This document shows, piece after piece, positions 1-8,400 of a stretch of 64,000 bases of DNA. This stretch comes from CAVZCK01 sp963798805. GTDB lineage: Bacteria; Pseudomonadota; Alphaproteobacteria; Rhizobiales; Rhodomicrobiaceae. A program made the position numbers and the translations under genes. The notes beneath the pieces are model-generated. The model saw only the letters and a program-made list of their open reading frames with translations, had not been told where the DNA came from and made no database searches. Every line of letters starts with the position of its first letter. Within the stretch, counting starts at the first letter, position 1. The stretch covers positions 62,001-126,000 of the forward strand of contig CAWCVC010000016.1 in assembly GCA_963798805.1 (NCBI GenBank). Direction: 5' to 3'.

Positions 1-924
1 GTTGCGACCGTCACGGAACTCATCATAGGCAAGTGTGACGGTACGAATCTCGCTCTGTCCCGCATCACGCATTAGGCCGACAAGTGCACCGGAATCAACA
101 CCGGCGGAGAGAAATGCCCCGACCGGCACATCGGCGACGAGGTGATGGCGAACGCTGTCGAGCAGCGCCAGTCGCATCGTCTCGGTGGGATTGGCCACGG
201 CCCGCGCTTCACACGCTTGCTCCGCCTCGAGCAGCACGGCGCCGATCGTATGGTAGCGGCGTACAGCGCCGACGCCGTCGTGGCCGACCGTCAGCGTGCA
301 GCCCGCCGGTAGTGCTGCTATCCCTTCGTAGATCGTGAACGGCTCCGGGACGCTGCCAAATAGGAAGAAGCCGGTAACGCCCGCTGGATCAGGGCTTTGC
401 GGCACCGCCGGATCCGCGACCAGCGCCTTCACTTGTGAGGCAAAGCGGAAAACGCCGTTCCGGGCGCAATAGTAGAGTGGTTTGATTCCATAGGGATCGC
501 GCGCAAGAAAGAGCGATTGCTGCGCCGGGTCCCAGATGGCGAACGCAAACATGCCGCGCAGCCGGGCGACGAATTCGGGACCGTGCCGCCGGTAGAGGTG
601 AAGCAATACTTCGCTGTCCGACGTACCGCGGAACACAGCCCCCTCGGCCTTCAGTGCCTCGCGCAGCTCCGCGTAATTGTAAATTTCGCCGTTGTAGGTC
701 AGTACCTGTGCGCCGTCGGCGGCGAGCATCGGCTGTGCACCGGTCGGCGATAGATCGATGATCGCCAGCCGGCGGTGGCCCAGCCAGACGCCGCCATCGT
801 CCGACAGCCATTCGCCGTGGCCATCAGGACCACGAGACATCATCCGATCGCGCATGCGACGGCCGTTGGCCACGTCGGCGCGCTGACGGCCGGCAAATGC
901 ATAGATGCCACAAATTCCGCACAC
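1..924 (-). CDS. Asparagine synthase (glutamine-hydrolysing) family, 3' part beyond window
   Basis: Class II glutamine amidotransferase fused to an asparagine-synthetase domain; it would hydrolyse glutamine at an N-terminal cysteine and pass ammonia to an adenylated carboxylate. The visible 308 codons start VCGICGIY, so Cys2 is the nucleophile, followed by MSRGPDGHG and YNGEIYNY in the amidotransferase domain and LSAGVDSGAL, the SxGxDS ATP-pyrophosphatase loop, near the window edge. The family is about 600 residues, so roughly the first half is here. GTG at 924 is the only usable start, because an in-frame TGA lies four codons upstream. It is the last visible gene of a polysaccharide operon, where such enzymes usually amidate a uronic acid of the repeat unit; that role is inferred from context. 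Confidence 0.9.
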   Translation of the reverse strand, partial: MCGICGIYAFAGRQRADVANGRRMRDRMMSRGPDGHGEWLSDDGGVWLGHRRLAIIDLSPTGAQPMLAADGAQVLTYNGEIYNYAELREALKAEGAVFRGTSDSEVLLHLYRRHGPEFVARLRGMFAFAIWDPAQQSLFLARDPYGIKPLYYCARNGVFRFASQVKALVADPAVPQSPDPAGVTGFFLFGSVPEPFTIYEGIAALPAGCTLTVGHDGVGAVRRYHTIGAVLLEAEQACEARAVANPTETMRLALLDSVRHHLVADVPVGAFLSAGVDSGALVGLMRDAGQSEIRTVTLAYDEFRDGRN

Positions 925-980
925 GTCAGGTCAAGGCACCTCGGCTAGCACGATTGTTCTCATCACTCACCTCCACTCCA

Positions 981-2261
981 TCACAGCGGGCGCACCCCAA
1001 CCTCGGTAACACCCTTGCCCAATGGCCCGCGCGGAGTGTCGCTCGATGCAAGCCCTGACAGAACATGGAGATAGTCACCAGCCAACCGCACCCGATCGAA
1101 ATGGGCGCGTACGTACGCTTCCCCGTTCGCACCAAGGCGGGCAGCAAGAACCGGATTATCGGCAAGCCGCATCACCGCCGCTGCTAGCTCCTCAGCACTT
1201 TCCGGCGTGATGGAAATGCCGGCGTCACCGGCGTCGAGCAGCGCCTTCGCCTCGCCCTCAACTCCGAGCACGATCGGACAGCGCATGGCCATGGCCTCAA
1301 ACATCTTCGACGGTAGCACAGTCTTGAAGAGATCGTTCCGCTTGAGCAGGATCAAGCTGATATCAGTTGCCGCCCACACCTTTGGCATATCGGACTTCGG
1401 CCACTGGCCGACGATGCGGATATTGTCGAGCTCCAGCGCTGTGGCGCGCTCGAGCAGGCGCTGCCGCTCCGCACCGTCACCGACCATTAGATAGACAATA
1501 TCATTGCGATTGGCGGTGAGCCACGCCGCATTGAGTATCGTATCGAGGCCATGCGCCATACCATGCGTGCCGACGTAGGCAGCAACTAGCTTGTTTGACA
1601 GTCCGAGTGCCTGTTTCGCGTCCGCAGCGTCGGCGCTACGCGAGAATAGAGAAAGATCGGCGCCATTCTTTATGACGCGGATCTTTTCCGGGGCATCGCA
1701 GCGCGTCGCAATGTGGGCGACGAACGAGTTCGTCACTGACACGATGCAGTCGGCGCGGCGGTAGGCGGTTCGCTCGAGCCACTCTATGAAACGGATTACC
1801 GCGCCTTTCTTCATCGCACCGACGGTAACGATGCTCTCTGGCCAGATGTCGCGGATCTCCAGCACCCACGGCACTCTGCGCATCGACTTCGCGATCATGC
1901 CGGTCAGGCCGCAGAAGAACTGCGGCGATGTTGAGACCACGACATCGGGACTCTCGATGCGCCGCAGCGCCAGCGTCGCGCTTGTCATATACGAGAGGTA
2001 GTTCAATATCCGCCGCAGAAAGCCCCTGTTGGCAGCGAGGAAGGTCCATACTCTCACTACCTCAACACCGTCAATCGTCTCGCGTTGTAACAGGCGGTTG
2101 CGGTAACCCGGATAGATCTTACCGGTCGGATGGTTCGGTGCACAGGTGACGACGGTCACCTTGTGCCCCGCCCGCACCCATTGGCGGCAGTGCTCGGAAG
2201 TGCGAGATGCTGGAGCGTTGACCTCGGGGGGATAGTAATGGGTCAGAAATAGGATGTGCAT
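981..2261 (-). CDS. Glycosyltransferase family 4 (WbuB-like)
   Basis: GT-B fold sugar transferase of family GT4, probably adding one residue to a lipid-linked polysaccharide intermediate at the cytoplasmic face of the inner membrane. N-terminal acceptor domain opens MHILFLTHYYPPE and contains PWVLEIRDIWPES; the C-terminal donor domain contains AYVGTHGMAHGLDT, YLMVGDGAER and SKMFEAMAMRCPIVLG. I place the start at Met 2261 (426 residues), which matches family N-termini and has AGGATC just upstream; an ATG at 2285 would add eight residues. It follows wecB by about 40 nt. Together with WecB and the dehydrogenase it suggests a ManNAcA- or FucNAc-containing glycan; the exact donor cannot be read from sequence. 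Confidence 0.9.
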   Translation of the reverse strand: MHILFLTHYYPPEVNAPASRTSEHCRQWVRAGHKVTVVTCAPNHPTGKIYPGYRNRLLQRETIDGVEVVRVWTFLAANRGFLRRILNYLSYMTSATLALRRIESPDVVVSTSPQFFCGLTGMIAKSMRRVPWVLEIRDIWPESIVTVGAMKKGAVIRFIEWLERTAYRRADCIVSVTNSFVAHIATRCDAPEKIRVIKNGADLSLFSRSADAADAKQALGLSNKLVAAYVGTHGMAHGLDTILNAAWLTANRNDIVYLMVGDGAERQRLLERATALELDNIRIVGQWPKSDMPKVWAATDISLILLKRNDLFKTVLPSKMFEAMAMRCPIVLGVEGEAKALLDAGDAGISITPESAEELAAAVMRLADNPVLAARLGANGEAYVRAHFDRVRLAGDYLHVLSGLASSDTPRGPLGKGVTEVGVRPL

Positions 2262-2303
2262 GATCCTGCCGGAACTGCAGGCCATCGCGCCGACGAAGCA
2301 CGA

Positions 2304-3518
2304 TCAGACCATTAGTGCGCCTTGGGACGATCGGTGTCGGCCATCGAGGAACGCGACAACGTGGCCGACCACCCGTTCGGCGGTCCGCCCATCCCACAAT
2401 TCTGGAACACGGCCGCGCTTACCTAGCCCTTTCAGGGCTTCAGCGACAGCCTTGTGTAAGGCGCTGGGTGAGCTGCCGACCAGCGTGTTGGTGCCTTCAC
2501 TAATGGTGATCGGCCGCTCGGTATTGTCCCGCACAGTTAAGCACGGCACACCGAGAGCCGTAGTCTCCTCCTGGATACCGCCGCTGTCGGTGATCACAAG
2601 CCGCGCCCCGCGCATTAGCCCCAGCATCTGCAGATAGCCGAGCGGCGGCGTCGTGAGGATCCTAGCGCTGCGGATCGTCGGCATCAGCCCCGCGCTCTCG
2701 GCCCGCTGGCGCGTGCGCGGATGCATGGGGAACAGCAGCGGCAGTTCGGCAGAGATCTCGGCCAATGCTGCGAAGAGACCGCTGAGCTGTGCGGGCTCAT
2801 CCACGTTCGACGGTCGGTGCAGCGTGACGAGCCCGTAGCCAGCCGTCGCAGCCACGGCAAAGCGACCGTCTTCGGCATGCTCCATGATGATCTCGGAGGC
2901 CGGCCGCGTCCGGGCGAGATTGGCGTGGAGAGTGTCGATCATCACGTTGCCGACAAAGTGGATGCACGCGGGATCGAGGCCTTCAGCGACGAGCTGGTCG
3001 ATGGCGCGGCGCTCGGTCGTTAGTAACAGATCGGACAGCCGGTCAGTGACCAGACGGTTGACCTCCTCCGCCATCGTCCGATCGCCCGACCTCAATCCGG
3101 CTTCGACATGGGTCAGCGGAATGAGCATCTTCGACGCCACTAGCGCGGCAGCCATCGTCGAGTTCACGTCACCCACGACGAGCACTAGGTCCGGCTTAGC
3201 CAGCGCGAGCACGGGCTCGAGCGCCATCATGATCCGGGCGGTCTGCTCGGTTTGCGTGCCCGATCCGATCTCCAGACTAATATCGGGCGCTCTAATGCCG
3301 AGCTCGTCGAAGAATACCGCATTCATTGCCTCGTCATAGTGCTGACCGGTGTGGACAAGGCGTGTAGCACAGCGGCCGGCCGTATCGAACGCACGCAGAA
3401 TTGGTGCGATCTTCATGAAGTTCGGACGAGCGCCGACGATACAATCGATATTGTATTCCTGGCTCAAGATCCGTGTCTCATCATAGCGTTGCGATCCCGG
3501 GCCCAGGGTTGCGTGCAC
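2304..3518 (-). CDS. wecB: UDP-N-acetylglucosamine 2-epimerase (non-hydrolysing)
   Basis: Interconverts UDP-GlcNAc and UDP-ManNAc in the cytoplasm, supplying precursor for ManNAc/ManNAcA-containing surface glycans. Family motifs are in order: IVGARPNFMKIAP, LVHTGQHYDEAMN, VLVVGDVNSTMAA, THVEAGLRSGDRTMAEE, GLVTLHRPSNVD, LVITDSGGIQEE and NTERPITISEGTN. Length of 404 residues is slightly above the usual 370-385 because about 22 residues precede the conserved start; a TTG 17 codons in may be the true start. It sits 24 nt after the UDP-sugar dehydrogenase and before the glycosyltransferase, consistent with an epimerase-dehydrogenase pair making UDP-ManNAcA. Confidence 0.93.
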   Translation of the reverse strand: MHATLGPGSQRYDETRILSQEYNIDCIVGARPNFMKIAPILRAFDTAGRCATRLVHTGQHYDEAMNAVFFDELGIRAPDISLEIGSGTQTEQTARIMMALEPVLALAKPDLVLVVGDVNSTMAAALVASKMLIPLTHVEAGLRSGDRTMAEEVNRLVTDRLSDLLLTTERRAIDQLVAEGLDPACIHFVGNVMIDTLHANLARTRPASEIIMEHAEDGRFAVAATAGYGLVTLHRPSNVDEPAQLSGLFAALAEISAELPLLFPMHPRTRQRAESAGLMPTIRSARILTTPPLGYLQMLGLMRGARLVITDSGGIQEETTALGVPCLTVRDNTERPITISEGTNTLVGSSPSALHKAVAEALKGLGKRGRVPELWDGRTAERVVGHVVAFLDGRHRSSQGALMV

Positions 3519-3542
3519 CGACGCCGGGCTCCGGGGGGGGGC

Positions 3543-4898
3543 TCAGGCCAGAACGAGATTTCCGGAGGTATGACCGGCCTTGCGACAGGCATTGCGGGTG
3601 TCAACGACCTGTTTGGCGTGTTTGAGGATTGTGCCGTAGTCGACGTCGTCATGGTCCGTGACGATCAACACGGCGTCGTAGGCGGCGGCGAGATCGTTGC
3701 GCCAGATGACACTCTTGCGGCTGGCGAGGGTCGCATGCTCGCGGGTCGGTGGGATAACAGGTACGAAGGGATCGAAGAAATCGGTCATCGCGCCACGCGC
3801 TTCAAGGAGCTCGATGATTCGCAACGCTGGGCTTTCCCGCATGTCATCAACGTTCTTCTTGTAAGATACACCGAGGATGAGGATATGTGACCCGTTAAGC
3901 CCCTTCTTTTGCCCCGTATCGAGAGCTCGGGCTAGCCGATCCACGACGTGCTGTGGCATGGCGGAGTTTATCTGTCCGGCCAGCTCGATGAAGCGGGTAG
4001 TGATTCCGTATTCGCGCGCCTTCCAGGTCAGATAGAACGGATCGATCGGAATGCAGTGCCCGCCGAGTCCGGGGCCCGGATAGAATGGCATGAAGCCGAA
4101 GGGCTTTGTCTTGGCGGCATCGATCACCTCCCAGACATCAATGCCCATGGGTTCGTAGACAAGCTTCAACTCGTTGACCAGCGCGATATTCACTGCGCGA
4201 AAGATATTCTCGGTGAGCTTCACGGCCTCAGCCGCGCGCGAGCGCGAAACGGGAACAACATGCGAGATGAAGTTTGCGTAGAGAGCCTGCGCAATCTCAA
4301 GCGAAGCGGCATCATCGGCACCAATCACCTTCGGCATCGTTAACGTTGTGAACGACGTGTTGCCGGGATCCTCACGCTCGGGAGAAAACGCCAGGTAGAA
4401 GTCGCTTCCGCATTCGAGCCCGCTCTTTTCCAGAATGGGCTTCAGCACCTCGTTCGTCGTGCCTGGATACGTGGTCGATTCGAGCACGACGAGTTGGTCC
4501 GGCCGCAGATGTTGCGCAATCACCTCCGCAGTCGACACAACAAAGGAAAGGTCCGGCTCGAGATGCGTCGTCAGTGGCGTCGGCACGCAGATGATGACTG
4601 CTTCGGGTTCTGACAGGCGCTGAAGGTCAGAAGTAGCTTGAAACCGGCCGCTCGCAACCGCGACCTCAAGCCGCGACGAGGGGATGTGGCGAAGATAGCT
4701 CATCCCCTTAGCGATCATTTCGGGCTTCGCCGGATCGATATCGAAGCCGATCACGTTCATGCCGCAGCTGTTAGCTGCGAGACAAAGAGGCAATCCAACA
4801 TAGCCGAGGCCGATCACGCCGACCGTTGCTTGTTTGCTGCGGAAGCGTGCCGCAAGCCCTGAGCCAGAGCAAACGAGGTCCCGGTTCTGATAATTCAC
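3543..4898 (-). CDS. UDP-N-acetylhexosamine 6-dehydrogenase (WbpA/WecC family)
   Basis: NAD-dependent UDP-glucose/GDP-mannose dehydrogenase family enzyme that oxidises the sugar C6 twice to a uronate. Rossmann motif VGVIGLGYVGLPL is at the N-terminus, then VICVPTPL, VLESTTYPGTT, AFSPEREDPGN, KLTENIFRAVNIALVNE, and the catalytic cysteine in GPGLGGHCIPIDPFY; the C-terminal domain has ILILGVSYKKNVDDMRESPA. SPEREDPGN is typical of the WbpA/TviB branch acting on UDP-GlcNAc or UDP-ManNAc derivatives. I choose GTG 4898 (451 residues) because a GAGG lies 8 nt upstream and its first bases overlap the stop of the preceding small gene as GTGA; an ATG at 4967 would add 23 unconserved residues. Confidence 0.92.
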   Translation of the reverse strand: MNYQNRDLVCSGSGLAARFRSKQATVGVIGLGYVGLPLCLAANSCGMNVIGFDIDPAKPEMIAKGMSYLRHIPSSRLEVAVASGRFQATSDLQRLSEPEAVIICVPTPLTTHLEPDLSFVVSTAEVIAQHLRPDQLVVLESTTYPGTTNEVLKPILEKSGLECGSDFYLAFSPEREDPGNTSFTTLTMPKVIGADDAASLEIAQALYANFISHVVPVSRSRAAEAVKLTENIFRAVNIALVNELKLVYEPMGIDVWEVIDAAKTKPFGFMPFYPGPGLGGHCIPIDPFYLTWKAREYGITTRFIELAGQINSAMPQHVVDRLARALDTGQKKGLNGSHILILGVSYKKNVDDMRESPALRIIELLEARGAMTDFFDPFVPVIPPTREHATLASRKSVIWRNDLAAAYDAVLIVTDHDDVDYGTILKHAKQVVDTRNACRKAGHTSGNLVLA

Positions 4899-5161
4899 TG
4901 CAAATACCTCGAATTCGTTGTGGCCTTGTTGAAACCGAAGCCCGCAATTAATCGCAAGTGGCGACACAACCTGCGGTGTAATTGCCCCAAATCGCTGACA
5001 TCTTCAATGTCGAGCGCCGCCGCCGGGACGACAGCAGCTAAGAAGGGCAGCAGCAGAAGTGCCGTGCCGAAAGCGAGTCCGCCTACAGCCGATTTGAAGG
5101 CTGCCACGGCAGGCGTCGTTGTGGCGCCCTCGCTGCCTTGAGCGTCTGCACCGCCCTGCAT
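4895..5161 (-). CDS. Small single-span membrane protein of unknown function
   Basis: Reading frame of 88 residues with one clear hydrophobic stretch (LAFGTALLLLPFLAAVVPAA, about residues 29-48) after a polar N-terminus and a basic tail with LHRRLCRHLRL. I do not recognise a family. Its TGA overlaps the GTG of the sugar dehydrogenase as GTGA, the usual sign of translational coupling, which is the main reason to accept it. No strong Shine-Dalgarno is visible before ATG 5161. It may instead be the truncated end of a longer membrane protein cut off by whatever inserted at about 5200-5340. Confidence 0.45.
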   Translation of the reverse strand: MQGGADAQGSEGATTTPAVAAFKSAVGGLAFGTALLLLPFLAAVVPAAALDIEDVSDLGQLHRRLCRHLRLIAGFGFNKATTNSRYLQ

Positions 5162-5340
5162 GGCTCAGTTGCAGCCCCGCGTTGTAGCGAAAAGACCAGT
5201 CGCTAATCTGTCAGGCCGCATCCGCGGCTCTGCGCCGATGCATCGCCCTGCGGAGCGGGTCCACCAAGAGGTGAAGCATCGCCAATGTATTTCTGTAGAT
5301 GTTGTCTGTGCGGATGGCGCAAAAGCGCAATAATTTAGAG

Positions 5341-5905
5341 TCCCCGATAGGGGATCCGTAAACCCCCTCGCCTTTAGGCGACAGGGTACCGTAGCATCCG
5401 GGGATGCAAATTTATAAGCAGGGCAGCCCATACTGTCTGGGACTGCAAATATCATTTGGTCTGGGTGACGAAGTATCGTCATGAGGTTTTGGGTCGCGAC
5501 GTCGGCCATCGGTGCCGGGAACTACTGCGTGAGATTGCGCGCTCGAAGGAGATGCAGATTCATGCGGGCTCTATAAAACGGGATCATGTGCATCTGCTGC
5601 TCTCGATCCCACCAAACCTGTCCGTGTCGCGGGCGGTGCAATATCTGAAGGGGAAGAGCTCGCATAAGCTGTTGTCGGAGTTCAAAAGTCTGAGGAAACG
5701 CTATTGGGGCCAGCATCTATGGGCGCGAGGATATTGGGTCTCATCGAGTGGGAACGTGACTGACGAGGTGTGGAAAGAATACCTCAAAAAACTAGAAGCC
5801 GTCGGAGCCTGATGATGACTTTCAGGTTGTGTAGTCCGCCGGACCGCGGACCGATCCGGCTTTTAGCCGTAACTCGAAGCCACCGGCTTTAGCCGGTGGA
5901 GCATT
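5341..5905 (+). mobile_element. IS200/IS605-type insertion sequence (TnpA only)
   Basis: Single-strand transposon ends flank a TnpA reading frame. At the left, TCCCC-GATA-GGGGA (5341-5354) and CGCC-TTTA-GGCG (5369-5380) can fold; at the right an 8-bp perfect stem CCACCGGC/GCCGGTGG with a TTTA loop is at 5880-5899. Such imperfect palindromes near each end are recognised by HUH TnpA. There are no terminal inverted repeats or target duplication, as expected. No tnpB or RNA-guided nuclease gene is present. Exact outer ends are uncertain by tens of bases. Confidence 0.75.
5404..5812 (+). pseudogene. tnpA: IS200-family TnpA, one-base frameshift near N-terminus
   Basis: HUH-type Y1 transposase of about 135 residues. 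The long frame contains CKYHLVWVTKYRHEVLG, the HUH motif in RDHVHLLLSIPP, and the distal EYLKKLE helix that carries the catalytic tyrosine. The family N-terminus (MQIYKQGS) is present from ATG 5404 but in another frame: it must join HTVWDCKYH after a run of C at 5427-5429, where one extra C shifts the frame. Reading starts only from TTG 5456 otherwise, losing the first beta strand. Either a decayed copy or a sequencing error in a C run. Confidence 0.8.
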
Positions 5906-6555
5906 CACAAAACGTCACGCCTAAAACATAGGCCGACATCGTATCGATGATCCTAAAGAATTAGGCAACGCTACCGCACTTTGGGTGAACTAATCACTCA
6001 AATCCAAAGCATCAAAGAAGACATCACGAGATCGTAATTTGAGCCCGCTATGCCGTTGTTATTGAGCTCGAGGCTTTATCACATCATGAATGAGCATGCG
6101 CCCATTTGCAGCAGCGCAGTTATCTCAAACGGTTATAATGGTTTGTGCATTTGCAATGTGATACCGGACTTACAATAGACACTCTGCACCGTTGAATCCT
6201 CCCAAAATAAGCAATATTCTTCATAACCTCAAATCGCCATCAATCTGCTTCCAATTTCATATTAAGTTGCTGCGCAAATCTAATTAAGTCGGGAACTTTA
6301 CCTAGCATTTAGTCTCAAAAATTTTGGAACAATCGGCGGAGGTCTGTTTAGCAACGAAGGCAGTGTGAATCAAGGGGCAATCCTCTGTCTCCACGATTTA
6401 TGCTGCTTTGGGAATTCGGGCAAGAGCACGCCCCCTCAGCTTAATCCTCAACCCCGCGCCTTTGATTTATATCCAAGCCCTTCAGCTCTAGGGAGCCGAC
6501 TGCGCAATTGCATACAATCGACCTTGCAGCTGACCGATAACTCCGGCAAGCTTAT
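5906..6555. other. Intergenic stretch, no gene seen
   Basis: About 650 bp between the IS200-type element and the next small gene. It is AT-richer than the surroundings with many stops in all frames. I see no convincing coding frame, terminator or repeat. Confidence 0.5.
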
Positions 6556-6753
6556 TCAGCGAGCTTGAGGAAATCGCAGGACAACGCTGGCGTCATCCTC
6601 TGCATTTGACCGATCAAGCGCATCTAGCGCCTGCTTGAGAAGCTCATGCACGATTTCTAATCGGTTTCGGCGGCTTCCCTCGACCACCAGAAGCGCCGCT
6701 TCGATTGAGATGGTGGCTTCTGCCAGATGAGCTCGCAAGTCCGCAGTCGTCAT
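6556..6753 (-). CDS. Small hypothetical protein, helical
   Basis: 65 residues from ATG 6753, which has AAGGA four bases upstream. The protein (MTTADLRAHLAEATISIEAA to VVLRFPQAR) looks like two amphipathic helices, one rich in Ala/Glu and one in Leu/Arg, with no recognised family. An upstream ATG at 6792 would add 13 basic residues but lacks a ribosome site. It is divergent from the ribbon-helix-helix gene at 6962, with the repeated operator-like sequence between them, so the two may be regulated together. It could be a partner of that regulator; this is inference. Confidence 0.5.
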   Translation of the reverse strand: MTTADLRAHLAEATISIEAALLVVEGSRRNRLEIVHELLKQALDALDRSNAEDDASVVLRFPQAR

Positions 6754-6890
6754 TCGTCCTTGTCGCCTCGAAGTTGTTGGTCGCTCCGCCACTCGGTGAG
6801 CCTGCTTTTGGTTCTGGCTCGATAACCGATGCGGTCAAAAGCGGCTTCACCAGCGAGAGTTCCGATCTCCTCGATGACGCTAATCAATAT

Positions 6891-6924
6891 GACTACAAAT
6901 AACTATATGCGACTAGGAATAACT
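6891..6924. promoter_or_regulatory. Direct-repeat operator candidate
   Basis: Two 14-bp direct repeats, GACTACAAATAACT (6891-6904) and GACTAGGAATAACT (6911-6924), differ at two positions and start exactly 20 bp apart, about two helical turns. A related CTATAACTACAA follows near 6943. They sit between two divergent small genes, just upstream of a ribbon-helix-helix protein; such proteins bind tandem direct or inverted repeats and often repress their own promoter. Confidence 0.45.
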
Positions 6925-6961
6925 CATTGTCGCGCTAACTCGCTATAACTACAACCGATGC

Positions 6962-7129
6962 ATGGATGAGTTGCAGCCGACATCGATACGCCTCTCGCCT
7001 GAGTTGAAAGCGCGGCTCAAGCAGTTCGCACAGGAAGACCGGCGCTCACTGAATAGCTATGTCGTCCTCGTTCTCGAAAGGCATGTGGCTGAGCGCGACA
7101 AAGGCACGAAACCTGTGAAAGAACGATAG
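6962..7129 (+). CDS. Arc/MetJ-type ribbon-helix-helix DNA-binding protein
   Basis: A 55-residue protein. TSIRLSPELKARLKQFAQ gives the short N-terminal strand (TSIRLS) followed by helix A, and EDRRSLNSYVVLVLERHV the turn and helix B, the classic ribbon-helix-helix layout of Arc, CopG and ParD-type repressors. The strand residues T-S-I-R-L would enter the DNA major groove in a dimer. A basic tail (KGTKPVKER) follows. There is no toxin gene immediately downstream, so it is more likely a copy-number or transfer repressor of the adjacent replication module than an antitoxin. Start ATG 6962 is the only one in frame. Confidence 0.7.
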   Translation: MDELQPTSIRLSPELKARLKQFAQEDRRSLNSYVVLVLERHVAERDKGTKPVKER

Positions 7130-7416
7130 CCGGGCGGCGCAAATTCGGCTATGAATTCCTGGTTCGGGTCCTGCTCGGACACCATTTTTTTGCTGGTCAT
7201 TGTGTTGGTAATGCCGAAAATTCGTTTCGGTAACATATTGTAAAAACATCCTAATTTTTTCAGTTCGAATCCCTCAGCCGCGACCAAGTGGAGCGAATTC
7301 TGCTGAGCAAACTAGCAGAACGTTTCTGCCATCGCGCATCATTTTGCGGGGAGTGCCGACGCCGCATCAAAGGCTGCAGACTTTTACTCCCCGCTCCTCG
7401 GTGCAACGGCATGACC
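7130..7416. other. Intergenic, with tRNA 3'-end-like fragment at 7264-7286
   Basis: The segment 7264-7286 reads as a T-loop (TTCGAAT), T-stem 3' strand CCCTC, acceptor strand and ACCA, the pattern of a tRNA 3' end. The matching 5' T-stem and the rest of the tRNA are absent. That is what an attachment-site remnant of a tRNA-integrating element looks like, but 23 bases is short and the acceptor strand (AGCCGCG) does not point to a tRNA I know. Confidence 0.35.
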
Positions 7417-8400
7417 TCAACCACACGCCTGCCTTTCTCTCTCCGTCGCGACGCGGCGCGCCTCTTCAATGATCTGTGATGGGATTGTACATCCAGGTTG
7501 GCCGGGCGCGGGCCCTAAAACCTCGCGGACTCGGGCAGACCATTCCCGGTGTTCGAGGAAGCTTGCGACAAGCGCAACTTGGCGAGCTCGGGAGAGGGCA
7601 GCGGGAGCCGCGCTTACGTTTTGACGCGGCTGGACGTTCTTTCGCACAGCTGCGGTGACCCGGTCGATTTTGGCCGCGGTTATCTTGTTGCTATCGCGAT
7701 GCGCCGCAAAGACGGTGCGCAGATAAGCCAACGGGTGATCAGGCACTTTGTCATTGGCTGCCCATGCATGCCCTTCGGCCTCCGCGAGGGCCCGGGCCTC
7801 TTTTACCGTGATGCCACATGCGCTGGCTAAGCCGTCTATCGAATCCCACGGCACGGTGAACCGCCTGAGCCGGATGCCAACCGAATCAATAGCGAAAGTT
7901 TGCTGCCGATCATGAATGCCAAGCTCGCGTCTCTCTCTTTCCATTTCTTGGTCTATGTGGGGTGGCGCTGAGCCACCTTTTTCCGTGCACGGTGCCACCC
8001 TTTTTGCCGAAGAAAGGGTGGCCTGCTGCCACCTTTTCCTTCCGGGAAAGGGCGCAATATTCGCAGCGTCGGGACTCTGAGATGCGGTGCGACAGGCGAG
8101 CTCGCGTGAGGGCTCAAAAATCGTCCGTTCAGGGAAAATCGCGGTGTATTCTGTCGCATTTCCGCGACCGCAGCTCTTGCGCTGATCGAGCCAGTCCGCA
8201 CATCTCTTGAGATGTCGTATGGCCGTGCAACGATCGATCGATGCGCGCTGAGCAATCATGTCCAAGCTTGGATAAGCACTGCGACCGGAACTATCGAAAT
8301 AAAGCGCCACGGTATGCAGAACGAGTTTAGTCATGGCGGTTAAGTCGGAATCTGCCATCTGCTCTCGCCAAATGCAAACGCGCGGTCTATCTAAGCTCAC
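7417..8400 (-). CDS. Helix-turn-helix replication-type protein
   Basis: 327-residue protein with an N-terminal winged helix: MTKLVLHTVALYFDSSGRSA and YPSLDMIAQRASIDRCTAIR give the three-helix bundle seen in the HTH_36 class common in plasmid and phage replication initiators. The middle is proline/serine rich and the C-terminus is a long basic helical region (ARRVATERERQ). GTG 8400 overlaps the end of the DnaB frame as GTGA, implying coupled translation; a Met 14 codons in (8358) is the alternative start. Last gene of a three-gene minus-strand module (AlpA-like HTH, DnaB, this). Likely role: replication or its control for an integrative element. Confidence 0.65.
   Translation of the reverse strand: MSLDRPRVCIWREQMADSDLTAMTKLVLHTVALYFDSSGRSAYPSLDMIAQRASIDRCTAIRHLKRCADWLDQRKSCGRGNATEYTAIFPERTIFEPSRELACRTASQSPDAANIAPFPGRKRWQQATLSSAKRVAPCTEKGGSAPPHIDQEMERERRELGIHDRQQTFAIDSVGIRLRRFTVPWDSIDGLASACGITVKEARALAEAEGHAWAANDKVPDHPLAYLRTVFAAHRDSNKITAAKIDRVTAAVRKNVQPRQNVSAAPAALSRARQVALVASFLEHREWSARVREVLGPAPGQPGCTIPSQIIEEARRVATERERQACG

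Noticed and set aside
389..811. 140-codon minus-strand frame in the asparagine synthase region
   Set aside because: It is out of frame with the amidotransferase domain, which reads through from GTG 924 without a stop.
7046..7249. 67-codon minus-strand frame antisense to the ribbon-helix-helix gene
   Set aside because: No ribosome site or motif, and the plus strand carries a recognisable DNA-binding domain.
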